A DNA stretch of 64,000 nt, taken from positions 62,001 to 126,000 of the forward strand of contig NZ_UIHC01000005.1 of NCBI RefSeq assembly GCF_900499075.1. The letters are read 5' to 3'. Of the stretch, positions 20,404 to 27,739 are shown piece by piece (positions within the stretch are counted from its first letter, which is position 1; each line of letters begins with the position of its first letter). The notes under the pieces were generated by a model. That model searched no databases and was not told the DNA's origin. It was given only the letters and a program-made list of their open reading frames with translations. Position numbers and translations under genes: made by a program. The stretch comes from Roseinatronobacter ekhonensis. Its GTDB lineage: Bacteria > Pseudomonadota > Alphaproteobacteria > Rhodobacterales > Rhodobacteraceae.

Positions 20404-20823
20404 ATGCAAACTCTTCCCTGCCCCTCCGAACATAGCCGCAGCCCGCAAACAGACGCCACGCTGACAATGTTGCGCGTGCTGATGCGGACATGCAGGGCCA
20501 AAGCGCATATGCCTGTGTTTGAAGCTTGCGCGCTCTTGTATAATCGTGACGGCCAGTCCCCGCAGGTCTATGCCGATGCGCTGTTGCGGGCGCTTGCACA
20601 GGCTTTGCCAAAGGCCCCGGTGGTGCATACCGTGGCTGCGCGCGAGCGGTCGTTTGATGAAAACTGGTTGCTGGCATTACTGGATGCTATCGCGCGCGAT
20701 GATCAGGCAAGCGCAACTTTCCTGCTGCGCGCCCGCCTGCCGTTGCATTACCGGCGGTCGGTTGGCTGGCTTGCGGCACAGCTTGTCGCGCGACTGGGTG
20801 CTGACGCATCGCCCAAGACTTAG
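20404..20823 (+). CDS. Conserved hypothetical protein, function unknown
   Basis: A 139-aa protein I do not recognise. It is mostly helical by composition, with no membrane segment or signal peptide. Residues 20-50 include LRVLMRTCRAKAHMPVF, followed by ADALLRALAQAL and a basic C-terminal part (LPLHYRRSVGWLAAQLVARL). ATG at 20404 follows TAGGTG, a weak ribosome binding site. The stop codon at 20821-20823 lies inside the Irr-type box of the following dps gene. Codon use looks like its neighbours. Confidence 0.7.
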   Translation: MQTLPCPSEHSRSPQTDATLTMLRVLMRTCRAKAHMPVFEACALLYNRDGQSPQVYADALLRALAQALPKAPVVHTVAARERSFDENWLLALLDAIARDDQASATFLLRARLPLHYRRSVGWLAAQLVARLGADASPKT

Positions 20824-20834
20824 AATATTTCTAA
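20820..20834 (+). promoter_or_regulatory. Irr-type iron control element (ICE) upstream of dps
   Basis: The sequence TTAGAA-TAT-TTCTAA is a perfect inverted repeat with 6-base arms and a 3-base spacer. It matches the core of the known alphaproteobacterial Irr box (TTTAGAA-N3-TTCTAAA) in all but the outermost 5' base. It ends seven bases before a good -35 box and lies 111 bases before the start of dps, an iron-storage gene of the kind Irr controls in other alphaproteobacteria. It overlaps the stop codon of the preceding gene. Binding itself is inferred. Confidence 0.75.
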
Positions 20835-20841
20835 ATTTTGG

Positions 20842-20870
20842 TTGAACAATCCCGCCCGCCGGTCTAGGAT
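20842..20870 (+). promoter_or_regulatory. Predicted dps promoter
   Basis: TTGAAC at 20842-20847, a 17-base spacer and TAGGAT at 20865-20870 fit a sigma-70-type promoter. It lies between the Irr-type box and the dps start, leaving a leader of about 70 bases. Confidence 0.5.
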
Positions 20871-20945
20871 TGGGGTAGCGGGCCGCCAGCTATGCGCCAG
20901 CCAGTCCCGCACTCATCCCAGACATTCATGACAGGAGGGTTGCGC

Positions 20946-21416
20946 ATGACCCAGACCGCCGCTCAATTAACCCCATCCGCGCAAGACGCAATTTGCGAAG
21001 CACTGACACAAAGCGTGGCGGAAACCGCCGTTACAACCATGTTGGCGCAGAATTTTCATTGGAACGTGACCGGCATGGCCTTTGGCGCGCTGCATGACAT
21101 GTTTCAAACGATTTACGAGGATCATTTCACCGCGCAGGACGCATTGGCAGAGCGGGTGAAAGCGCTTGGCGGTCATGCCGAAGGGCGATTGTCAGAGATG
21201 CTCAAGCGCTCGAAAGTTGCGGAGCACGATGGCCATGCTTCTGCCGAGGACATGGTCGCGGCTATGGCCAAAGCCCAAGACACGCTGGCCGCAACGCTGG
21301 CGGGCACTGCCGCAGTGGCAGAAGAACACGGCGATTTGCTGACGCAAGATATGGCGATCGCACGCGGGCAGACGCATGAAAAATTCGCTTGGTTGCTACG
21401 CGCCCATCTGGGATAG
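20946..21416 (+). CDS. dps: DNA starvation/stationary-phase protection protein (Dps family ferritin)
   Basis: A 156-aa ferritin-fold protein that forms dodecamers, oxidises ferrous iron with peroxide and stores it. The ferroxidase-site region is QNFHWNVTG with the conserved His, then HDMFQTIYEDHFTAQDALAERVKALGG with the Asp/Glu ligands. The ATG at 20946 is preceded by AGGAGGG (20935 region), so the earlier in-frame start is rejected. An Irr-type box and a predicted promoter lie upstream, which fits iron-dependent control. It converges with the hemP-DUF1289 pair, its stop two bases from theirs. Confidence 0.95.
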   Translation: MTQTAAQLTPSAQDAICEALTQSVAETAVTTMLAQNFHWNVTGMAFGALHDMFQTIYEDHFTAQDALAERVKALGGHAEGRLSEMLKRSKVAEHDGHASAEDMVAAMAKAQDTLAATLAGTAAVAEEHGDLLTQDMAIARGQTHEKFAWLLRAHLG

Positions 21417-21417
21417 G

Positions 21418-21657
21418 CTAGACAGGCGCTTTCACGTTTTTCTTGTCGCAGCGTTTGCGGTAGGCCGAAGGCCAATGTGAATATTTGCCCATATCACTCT
21501 GCTGATGCACCAGCATGTCCAGAAAGGCATGCTGGTGTTTTTCCTTTTTCAGTTTCTTGAACAAGGATTTCTGATCCTTGGTCATCGAACAACCGATGCA
21601 ATGGCCGTCGCGCTTGAATTTGCATACACCAATGCAGGGAGAGGGTATCTTGCTCAT
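21418..21657 (-). CDS. DUF1289 family small cysteine protein
   Basis: A 79-aa protein of the DUF1289 family, marked by SPCIGVCKFKRDGHCIGC at residues 6-23, a Cys-rich motif (C8, C12, C20, C23) that looks like a metal or iron-sulfur site. The rest is basic (FKKLKKEKHQ). Function is not established in the family. It follows hemP on the same strand by 38 bases and is probably cotranscribed with it, which suggests a link with iron or haem. Confidence 0.9.
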   Translation of the reverse strand: MSKIPSPCIGVCKFKRDGHCIGCSMTKDQKSLFKKLKKEKHQHAFLDMLVHQQSDMGKYSHWPSAYRKRCDKKNVKAPV

Positions 21658-21695
21658 ATCGGGTCCGGATTTGCCAAAAGACGGCGCGGGTGGGG

Positions 21696-21857
21696 CTACT
21701 TGGTCAGGATGAGCTTGCGCGCACGGGTAATGCGCAGGGTATACACCTGCCCGTCCAACAAGATTTGAGCGGTGTTGCCTTGCAATGTCAGCGCTTCGGC
21801 ATGGTGCAAGGGCACCGGCTGCATTTCACCCGACGTTGGCGTTTCATCTTTCACCAT
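21696..21857 (-). CDS. hemP: Hemin uptake protein HemP
   Basis: A small protein (53 aa from this start) with the HemP signature near its C-terminus: LTLQGNTAQILLDGQVYTLRITRARKLILTK, cited here only by its parts LQGNTAQI and TRARKLILTK. HemP proteins accompany haem transport loci and help expression of haem uptake genes in several Proteobacteria. An in-frame ATG also exists at 21944 (82 aa), but its extra 29 residues do not look conserved; neither start has a strong ribosome binding site. No haem transporter is adjacent. Confidence 0.85.
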   Translation of the reverse strand: MVKDETPTSGEMQPVPLHHAEALTLQGNTAQILLDGQVYTLRITRARKLILTK

Positions 21858-21969
21858 ACCGCACCCAATGGGGTGGGCTGGCGCAAGCACAGTTCTGACA
21901 TAGCGGCCCGATTGGCTGATAGGATTGTAGGGCCGGGCTGTCATTCGATGGCTAGGCTATGGGATAATC

Positions 21970-21984
21970 TGACAATTTAAGTCA
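21970..21984 (-). promoter_or_regulatory. Palindrome TGAC-N7-GTCA upstream of hemP
   Basis: On the minus strand TGACTTAAATTGTCA is an inverted repeat (arms TGAC and GTCA) within the AT-rich upstream region of hemP, next to a TTGACA string (21989-21994). The position and shape suggest an operator for an iron-responsive regulator (RirA-, Fur- or IscR-type) overlapping the promoter, but no published consensus could be checked here. Confidence 0.45.
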
Positions 21985-22071
21985 AGATTGTCAAGCCCGC
22001 CCGATGACGGGCAGACACAAGCACAAGCTTGGCGAACCAAGGTGACAAAGCTGGTGTGTCCGATGCGTGGG

Positions 22072-22524
22072 TCAGAATTCTGATGTCGCCGGGCCAACCC
22101 GCGAAAACCCGTCAAGCGCGTTTTGGGCGGACTGCGTGTCTGGTGCGGTCAGCTCTGTGAAGGCATCTGCCAGCATGGCGCTATAGGGGTCGATTGCGAC
22201 CGATTGCGCTAGCAAGCTGCCTGCGGGCAGTTGCGACAAAAGCGGCTGCACGGTCGCCAAATACCCATCGGGTCCGGATTGCGAGATCACGAAAGCCTTG
22301 AGCAGAAACAACATGATTCCCACTGCCACCCCGTAGCGCACAACCGACGCGGCAAACGCGACGCGCCGGTCACGCCGAAGGGCGCGGAACTTGGGGCTGG
22401 TTTTCATATGCTCGCGCAGCACCGCCTCGCGTCGCGCGTCAAAATCTATCAACTGTTGAGGTGTCATACCCGCTGGCCTTGCTCTGATCCTGTCAAAGCC
22501 AAGATAGCCCCGGAAATCTGTCAC
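22072..22524 (-). CDS. Hypothetical single-pass membrane protein
   Basis: A 150-aa protein of unknown function. A basic cytoplasmic N-terminus (TPQQLIDFDARREAVLREH, KFRALRRDRR) leads into one membrane segment at about residues 56-80 (VRYGVAVGIMLFLLKAFVI), followed by an outer domain of about 70 residues. It lies between the hemP region and prmA. The layout resembles small membrane proteins common in Rhodobacteraceae, but I do not recognise the family. Confidence 0.75.
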   Translation of the reverse strand: MTDFRGYLGFDRIRARPAGMTPQQLIDFDARREAVLREHMKTSPKFRALRRDRRVAFAASVVRYGVAVGIMLFLLKAFVISQSGPDGYLATVQPLLSQLPAGSLLAQSVAIDPYSAMLADAFTELTAPDTQSAQNALDGFSRVGPATSEF

Positions 22525-22553
22525 AACTTTGGCGTGAGACAGGCAATACCGCG

Positions 22554-23423
22554 TTAGTTCCGCGACAAGGTTAATGTGGCCCAGTCGCCGATATCCTCAC
22601 GGTGGTGCAAACTGAAGCCGTTCTCGGTATACGCAGCCAAAACCGTGTCAGCCTGCTCCACCAACAAACCCGACAGGATTGCATATCCCCCCTGCCCCAC
22701 CATGCGCCCCATATCCGGCGCCAGCGCGATCAACGGGCCCATCAGGATATTGGCAAACACCAAATCGAACGGGGCTGCGGCGGTCAGGTCGGGGTGGTCG
22801 AAACCGGTGGCTTCCAGACATGTCACACGCCCATCCAGCGCATTGGCAGTGACATTAGCCTGCGCGACCTCGACCGCAATCGCATCAATATCGCTGGCCA
22901 GAACCGGTTCGGGCCAGATTTTGGCCGCACCCATCGCCAGAACGGCGGTGCCGCAGCCAATATCGGCCACGCGCTGGCCTTTGAAACCTGCGGTGTCCAA
23001 TCGGTCAAGCGCGCGCAAACAGCCCAATGTCGTGCCGTGGTGCCCGGTGCCAAAGGCCATCGCCGCCTCGATCAACAGACCCACGCGGCCCTGTGGCAGC
23101 TTCTCGGCGTCATGGCTGCCATATACAAAAAAGCGTCCGGCCTCGACCGGCGACAGGTCGCGCTTGACCTTGGCCACCCAGTCGATTTCCGGCAATTCCG
23201 ACACGATGAAGGTTTTTGCACCAAAGGCCTGCGCCAGAAGCGTCAGTTCTACATCGTCCGGGGCTTCTACGAAATAGCCGCCAACTTCCCAAAGCCCCGA
23301 CCCGTCTTCCATCTCGAACACGCCGACACCGGTGGGTTCCGGTGTCATGTTTTCCATCGCCTCGGACAGCGCATAGGCAGGAGCTTCGGCGTTCAAGGTC
23401 GTAATGGCGGTGAAGGTCGGCAT
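22554..23423 (-). CDS. prmA: Ribosomal protein L11 methyltransferase
   Basis: A 289-aa enzyme that trimethylates ribosomal protein L11. MAFGTGHHGTTLGCLRALD is the typical PrmA motif before the SAM site VADIGCGTAVLAMGAAKIW, followed by ASDIDAIAVEVA and FANILMGPLIALAPDM, the latter holding the N-I-L motif in place of NPPY. The frame is open to 23540, but the family N-terminus MPTFTAITTLNAEAP starts at 23423. A GC-rich repeat element lies between it and the upstream msrA gene. Confidence 0.94.
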   Translation of the reverse strand: MPTFTAITTLNAEAPAYALSEAMENMTPEPTGVGVFEMEDGSGLWEVGGYFVEAPDDVELTLLAQAFGAKTFIVSELPEIDWVAKVKRDLSPVEAGRFFVYGSHDAEKLPQGRVGLLIEAAMAFGTGHHGTTLGCLRALDRLDTAGFKGQRVADIGCGTAVLAMGAAKIWPEPVLASDIDAIAVEVAQANVTANALDGRVTCLEATGFDHPDLTAAAPFDLVFANILMGPLIALAPDMGRMVGQGGYAILSGLLVEQADTVLAAYTENGFSLHHREDIGDWATLTLSRN

Positions 23424-23507
23424 CGGATGCACTTTCAGGGACAGGAAACTGTCGTCGCGATACAGCCGCGCCAAGGGCGGGTCAAGCATTGGCAATCCAA
23501 GCGTCCC

Positions 23508-23585
23508 GGCGCGCCCGCGCGCGGGTCGGGCGGCGCGCATGGGTGGGCGGGTGGGCGCGCCGGTCGAGCTGCGCGCGGGCGCGCC
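23508..23585. repeat. 78-bp GC-rich palindromic element with 15-bp terminal inverted repeats (copy 1)
   Basis: Bounded by GGCGCGCCCGCGCGC (23508-23522) and its exact reverse complement (23571-23585), which abuts the msrA stop codon. Inside is a second inverted repeat, CGGCGCGC (23531-23538) and GCGCGCCG (23555-23562), enclosing a 16-base loop. The loop with the base after it, ATGGGTGGGCGGGTGGG, fits the G-quadruplex pattern of four GGG runs with one-base loops. It shares CCCGCGCGCGGG, GCGCATGG and GGGTGGGCGCG with the element at 43018-43094 and is of nearly the same length. No protein is encoded. Likely a dispersed non-coding repeat. Confidence 0.7.
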
Positions 23586-24239
23586 TTAGGCCGACAAGCC
23601 GACCGGGCAGGTCACCCCCGTACCGCCCAACCCGCAATACCCGTTCGGGTTCTTGTGCAGGTATTGCTGGTGGTAATCCTCGGCGTAATAAAATTCCGGC
23701 GCGGGCGTGATTTCGGTCGTGATCGCGCCATATCCCGCCTGCACAAGACGCGGCGCAAAAGCGTCGCGGCTGGCCTGCGCCGCCGCAAGCTGCGCGTCGC
23801 CGTACGCATAAATCCCCGAACGGTATTGCGTGCCGCGATCATTGCCCTGCCGCATGCCTTGGGTCGGGTCATGCCCTTCCCAGAATTTTGCAAGCAGCCC
23901 CTCATAGCTGATGGTGGCCGGATCGAGGATCACGCGCACCACTTCGTTGTGGCCGGTTTCGCCGCTGCAGACCTCCTCATAGGTCGGGTTTGGCGTAAAG
24001 CCGCCTGCATAACCCACCATGCTCAACCACACTCCAGGGGTTTGCCAGAAGATACGCTCCACCCCCCAGAAACACCCCATGCCGAACATGGCGTGTTCCA
24101 TCCCGTCCGGCGGGGCTGCCTTAAGGGGCCGGTCCCATATCGCATGGCGCTCTGCCGTGGCGATCGGGGTCGCGCGGCCCGGACGGGCCTGCGCAGGGTC
24201 AATCATCTGGATCTTTCTGGGGCTAAAGCCGAACATCAT
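23586..24239 (-). CDS. msrA: Peptide methionine sulfoxide reductase A
   Basis: A 217-aa enzyme that repairs methionine-S-sulfoxide in proteins using thioredoxin. [14 protein letters not shown] carries catalytic Cys56; [26 protein letters not shown] and QYRSGIY are the usual downstream motifs, and [21 protein letters not shown] contains the resolving Cys region. The N-terminal 48 residues are longer than in compact MsrA forms, as often seen. A structured repeat element starts directly behind the stop. Confidence 0.96.
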   Translation of the reverse strand: MMFGFSPRKIQMIDPAQARPGRATPIATAERHAIWDRPLKAAPPDGMEHAMFGMGCFWGVERIFWQTPGVWLSMVGYAGGFTPNPTYEEVCSGETGHNEVVRVILDPATISYEGLLAKFWEGHDPTQGMRQGNDRGTQYRSGIYAYGDAQLAAAQASRDAFAPRLVQAGYGAITTEITPAPEFYYAEDYHQQYLHKNPNGYCGLGGTGVTCPVGLSA

Positions 24240-24292
24240 ATGCTCCTGTTACCTGAGCAATAGATATCGCGCGAACCTTCGCAAACAAGGGG

Positions 24293-24898
24293 TCAGTCAC
24301 CGGGCCGTGACAAGCTGAACACATCGCGGACCACGGCATAGTCGCGGTAGCCACAGCGCGCCAAGGGCTGAAAGCGAGTGATGTCAAACTGCCCGTCCAC
24401 CATGCAATCATCCCGCAAGTGCACGCCCACAACCTCGCCCACCACGATGAAATTGGCGGCGCCATCCAGCTTGATGATCTGGCGCATCTTGCATTCCAGC
24501 GCGGCAGGCGCATTTTCCACGCGTGATGCGTCGATCATGCTGCACGCGGCCCGCGCAATGCCCGCGTGGTCGAATTCATCCACCTCGCGCGGCCACGGGC
24601 CAGAGCTTTGGTTCATCACGTCGCGCGCGGCGTATTCCACCACATTCACGCAAAACACGCCTGTTTCGCGGATATTGGCGACCGAATCCTTTGTGTCATC
24701 GCGGTCCGGCTTGGCGCTGGTCGAGGCGAACATGACCTGCGGTGGCTCATAGGCGACCGCGTTAAAAAATGAATAGGGTGCAAGGTTGTCGCGCCCGTCC
24801 AAGCCGCGGGTCGAGATCCAGCCAATCGGGCGCGGCGTGACCACGGCATTGAACGGGTTGTGCGGCAGGCCATGGCCATCTTTCGGTTCGTAGAACAT
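24293..24898 (-). CDS. Flavin reductase family protein (FMN-binding split barrel)
   Basis: A 201-aa protein of the DIM6/NTAB flavin reductase group. HNPFNAVVTPRPIGWISTRG and NLAPYSFFNAVAYEPPQVMFAS are the FMN-binding motifs of this family, and GEVVGVHLRDD lies near the C-terminus. Such proteins bind FMN and often reduce it for a partner oxygenase, or have unknown roles. ATG at 24898 is preferred over the upstream in-frame start, which would read into the promoter region. No oxygenase is adjacent. Confidence 0.88.
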   Translation of the reverse strand: MFYEPKDGHGLPHNPFNAVVTPRPIGWISTRGLDGRDNLAPYSFFNAVAYEPPQVMFASTSAKPDRDDTKDSVANIRETGVFCVNVVEYAARDVMNQSSGPWPREVDEFDHAGIARAACSMIDASRVENAPAALECKMRQIIKLDGAANFIVVGEVVGVHLRDDCMVDGQFDITRFQPLARCGYRDYAVVRDVFSLSRPGD

Positions 24899-24972
24899 GT
24901 GCAGACTTCCTTTGGTTTGCGCAGACCCTAGCGCCATGCTACCCGCGCGGCCAGACCAAGCGGAAAAGACCC

Positions 24973-25485
24973 ATGCAGTTATCCACCGAAACCCCGGCCG
25001 ACTGGTGGGAGGTAGAGGCGCTATATGACCTGTGTTTCGCGCCCGGCCGCGAAGCGCTGTCGTCTTACCGGCTGCGCGACGGGGTCAGCCCCGTGGCAGA
25101 GCTGTGCCTGCTGCTGCGCGACGACAGCGGTGTTGCCGCCGCGATCCGCTTTTGGCCGGTGCGCGTCGGCCGCGCGCGGGTGCTGCTGCTGGGGCCGATT
25201 GCCGTGCACCCAACCCATCAGAGCGAAGGTCTGGGCGGGTGGCTGATCCGCGAAGCCGTAGAGCGCGCGCGCGCGCTTGGCTGGGCGCGGGTGTTGCTGG
25301 TGGGCGACGCGCCCTATTACGGACGTTTCGGGTTCAAACCGTTGGCGGATGTGTCAATGCCGCCGCCGACCAACCCCGAGCGGGTGCTTGGGCTGGCGCT
25401 GCTGCCCGGCGCATGGGACGGGGTAGCGGGCCGCGTGCAAAAGGCAGAGGTCATTGCAGGTCAGTCAACAAGTGACGCGACATAA
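24973..25485 (+). CDS. GNAT family N-acetyltransferase
   Basis: A 170-aa acetyltransferase of the YhbS-like type. IAVHPTHQSEGLGGWLIREAVERARALG is motif A of GNAT proteins, named here by its parts (IAVHPTHQSEGLGGWL), and VLLVGDAPYYGRFGF is the typical second motif. Substrate unknown. Its last 25 bases overlap the 3' end of the convergent ptsP gene. Confidence 0.87.
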   Translation: MQLSTETPADWWEVEALYDLCFAPGREALSSYRLRDGVSPVAELCLLLRDDSGVAAAIRFWPVRVGRARVLLLGPIAVHPTHQSEGLGGWLIREAVERARALGWARVLLVGDAPYYGRFGFKPLADVSMPPPTNPERVLGLALLPGAWDGVAGRVQKAEVIAGQSTSDAT

Positions 25486-27707
25486 TCCAGCAAGGCGGGG
25501 CGCGCGCTTTCCAGCCCGCGCACTTGAACGCGGGCGATCAGTTCGGACACTTCGTTCAGGTTCGACCGCCGGATCAGGGATTTCACTGGTCCGATGGACG
25601 CAGGCCGCATCGACAGCGCCGGAATGCCGATCCCGGCCATCGCCAACGCATCGACCGGACGGCCCGCGTCTTCGCCACAAAAGGACAGCGCGGTTTCTGT
25701 CTCGTGGCAACGATCCACGATCACCTGCAAGAAGGTCAGGAAGCTGACATTCAGCGTATCATAGCGGCGGCGCACCAGTTCGTTCTCGCGGTCGGCGGCG
25801 AAGAAGAACTGTTTCAGGTCGTTGCCGCCGATCGAGATGAAATCGACCTCGCGGTAAAAACTGTCGGGCGCATAGGCGAGCGACGGGGTTTCCATCATCG
25901 CGCCGACCTTCAACTGCTCTGGCAATTCGTGGCCCAGGCGGCGTTCGCGTTCGATTTCCCGCATCAGCGTATCACGGGCGCGGGCAAATTCCTCGCCCGT
26001 CGCGACAAGCGGGAACATCACGCTGAGTGGGCGGCCCGCCGCCGCGCGGATCAACGCCTGCAACTGCATCCGCAATACGCCGGGTTTGTCGAGGCCAACG
26101 CGCAGCGCGCGCCACCCCATTGCGGGGTTCGGCTCGTCGGGGCGCTTCATATATGGCGCGACCTTGTCAGAGCCGATGTCAAGCGTGCGGAAATGCACGC
26201 TTTTGCCCGCCGCGGCATCCAGTACCCGCGCATAGGTGGCCACCAGTTCCGACCGGCGCGGCATGCGTTCGCGCGTCAGGAATTGCAATTCGGTGCGGAA
26301 CAGGCCAACGGCTTCGGCCCCGGATGTGGGCAAGGACGGCAAATCGGCCATCAGACCCGCATTCATCTTCAGCGTGATCTGTGTGCCGCATCGCCCCATT
26401 GCGGGTTTGTCCCGCAAGCTGGCATAGCGTTCTTGCGCCTTGGCCTGCATCGCCATCTTGTCGCGGAACGCGCCCGTGACCGTGTCATCGGGGCGAAGAT
26501 GGATCACGCCTTCGGTGCCATCCACCAGAATATGATCCCCGCTTAGCGCATCGGTGGTAATACGCGGAACGCTGATGACCAGCGGAATGGCCAAGGCCCG
26601 CGCGACAATCGTGGCGTGGCTGCCCACAGCGCCTTCTTCCAGCACCACACCGCGCAGCTTGCGGCCATATTCCAACAGGTCGCCGGGCCCGATATTGCGC
26701 GCAACCAGAATGGCCCGGTCGGGCATTTCCGCGCCCGTTTCAACGCCCTGACCCGTCAGAATACGCAGCAAGCGGTTCGACAGGTCGTCCAGATCATGCA
26801 GCCGGTCGCGCAGATACTGGTCGGGCACCGTTTCCAGCCGGGCACGCGCAATGGATTGTTCCTTTTCCACGGCGGCTTCGGCAGACAGACCAAGGCGGAT
26901 GTCCTCTTCCATCCGCTTCATCCAGCCGCGCGAATTGGCGAACATGCGGTAGGTTTGCAAAACTTCCTGATGTTCCTTGTCGCGCGACCGCGCCGCGTTC
27001 AGCATGTCATCGACAGAGCCGCGCAGCTTCTCGACCGCGTCGTGCAGGCGCGCGATTTCGGCCTTGGAATCGTCGTTGACAAGGTTCGTGACAACCACGC
27101 GCGGTTGGTGCAGCCAGACATGGCCCTCGGCCTCACCCTCTTGCGCCGTCACACCGCGCAGGGTGGTGGCGTGTTTGTGGGGCGAGGCAAAGCTCGTCCC
27201 TTCGCCCACGAACGCGCCCAGTTCGGTCATCTCTGCGATGACCATGGCTACCACTTCCAGCCCGTAGATCTCGTCCTCGGAATAGTCGCGCGTTTCTTTC
27301 GATTGCACGACCAGCACGCCCAGCCGCTCACCCAACCGCTGCACCGGGACACCCAGGAAAGAGGTGAACACCTCTTCGCCAGTTTCAGGCATATAGCGAA
27401 AGCCGGGCTCTGACGGCGCGTCGGCGCTTTTCAAAGGGCGGGCCAGGCGGGCCACCTTGCCGACCAACCCCTCGCCCAGACGCAGCCGGGTTTCGTGCAC
27501 CGCACTCGCGCGCAACCCTTCGGTGGCGCACAGCTCCAGCGTGTCGGGATCGCGCAGCAGGTAGATAGAGCACACATCGGTGCCCATGGATTTGGCTATG
27601 ATCGTGGTTATCCGATCCAGCCGTTCCTGCCCCGGCTGGGCGCTGGCCATTTCGTCGCGCAGCTCTCGCAACATCCGGCGGCTGTCGGTTTCCGTTCTGT
27701 GGGGCAT
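25461..27707 (-). CDS. ptsP: PEP-protein phosphotransferase PtsP (EI-Ntr) with GAF domain
   Basis: A 748-aa first enzyme of the nitrogen-related phosphotransfer system, which takes phosphate from PEP and passes it to NPr, a regulatory route controlling nitrogen, potassium and storage metabolism. An N-terminal GAF domain (about 20-165; DVCSIYLLRDPDTLELCATEG) is followed by the swivelling domain with the phosphorylated His364 (GSHATIVARALAIP), and the PEP-binding barrel with SIGGNDLKQFFFAADR and the catalytic Cys in FCGEDAGRP. ATG at 27707 has a clear ribosome binding site (GGAGGGG); the start at 27722 does not. It follows lysC closely, a pairing common in alphaproteobacteria. Confidence 0.95.
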   Translation of the reverse strand: MPHRTETDSRRMLRELRDEMASAQPGQERLDRITTIIAKSMGTDVCSIYLLRDPDTLELCATEGLRASAVHETRLRLGEGLVGKVARLARPLKSADAPSEPGFRYMPETGEEVFTSFLGVPVQRLGERLGVLVVQSKETRDYSEDEIYGLEVVAMVIAEMTELGAFVGEGTSFASPHKHATTLRGVTAQEGEAEGHVWLHQPRVVVTNLVNDDSKAEIARLHDAVEKLRGSVDDMLNAARSRDKEHQEVLQTYRMFANSRGWMKRMEEDIRLGLSAEAAVEKEQSIARARLETVPDQYLRDRLHDLDDLSNRLLRILTGQGVETGAEMPDRAILVARNIGPGDLLEYGRKLRGVVLEEGAVGSHATIVARALAIPLVISVPRITTDALSGDHILVDGTEGVIHLRPDDTVTGAFRDKMAMQAKAQERYASLRDKPAMGRCGTQITLKMNAGLMADLPSLPTSGAEAVGLFRTELQFLTRERMPRRSELVATYARVLDAAAGKSVHFRTLDIGSDKVAPYMKRPDEPNPAMGWRALRVGLDKPGVLRMQLQALIRAAAGRPLSVMFPLVATGEEFARARDTLMREIERERRLGHELPEQLKVGAMMETPSLAYAPDSFYREVDFISIGGNDLKQFFFAADRENELVRRRYDTLNVSFLTFLQVIVDRCHETETALSFCGEDAGRPVDALAMAGIGIPALSMRPASIGPVKSLIRRSNLNEVSELIARVQVRGLESARPALLDYVASLVD

Positions 27708-27739
27708 GGCCCCTCCGATCATCTTACAGGCGCGATGCG

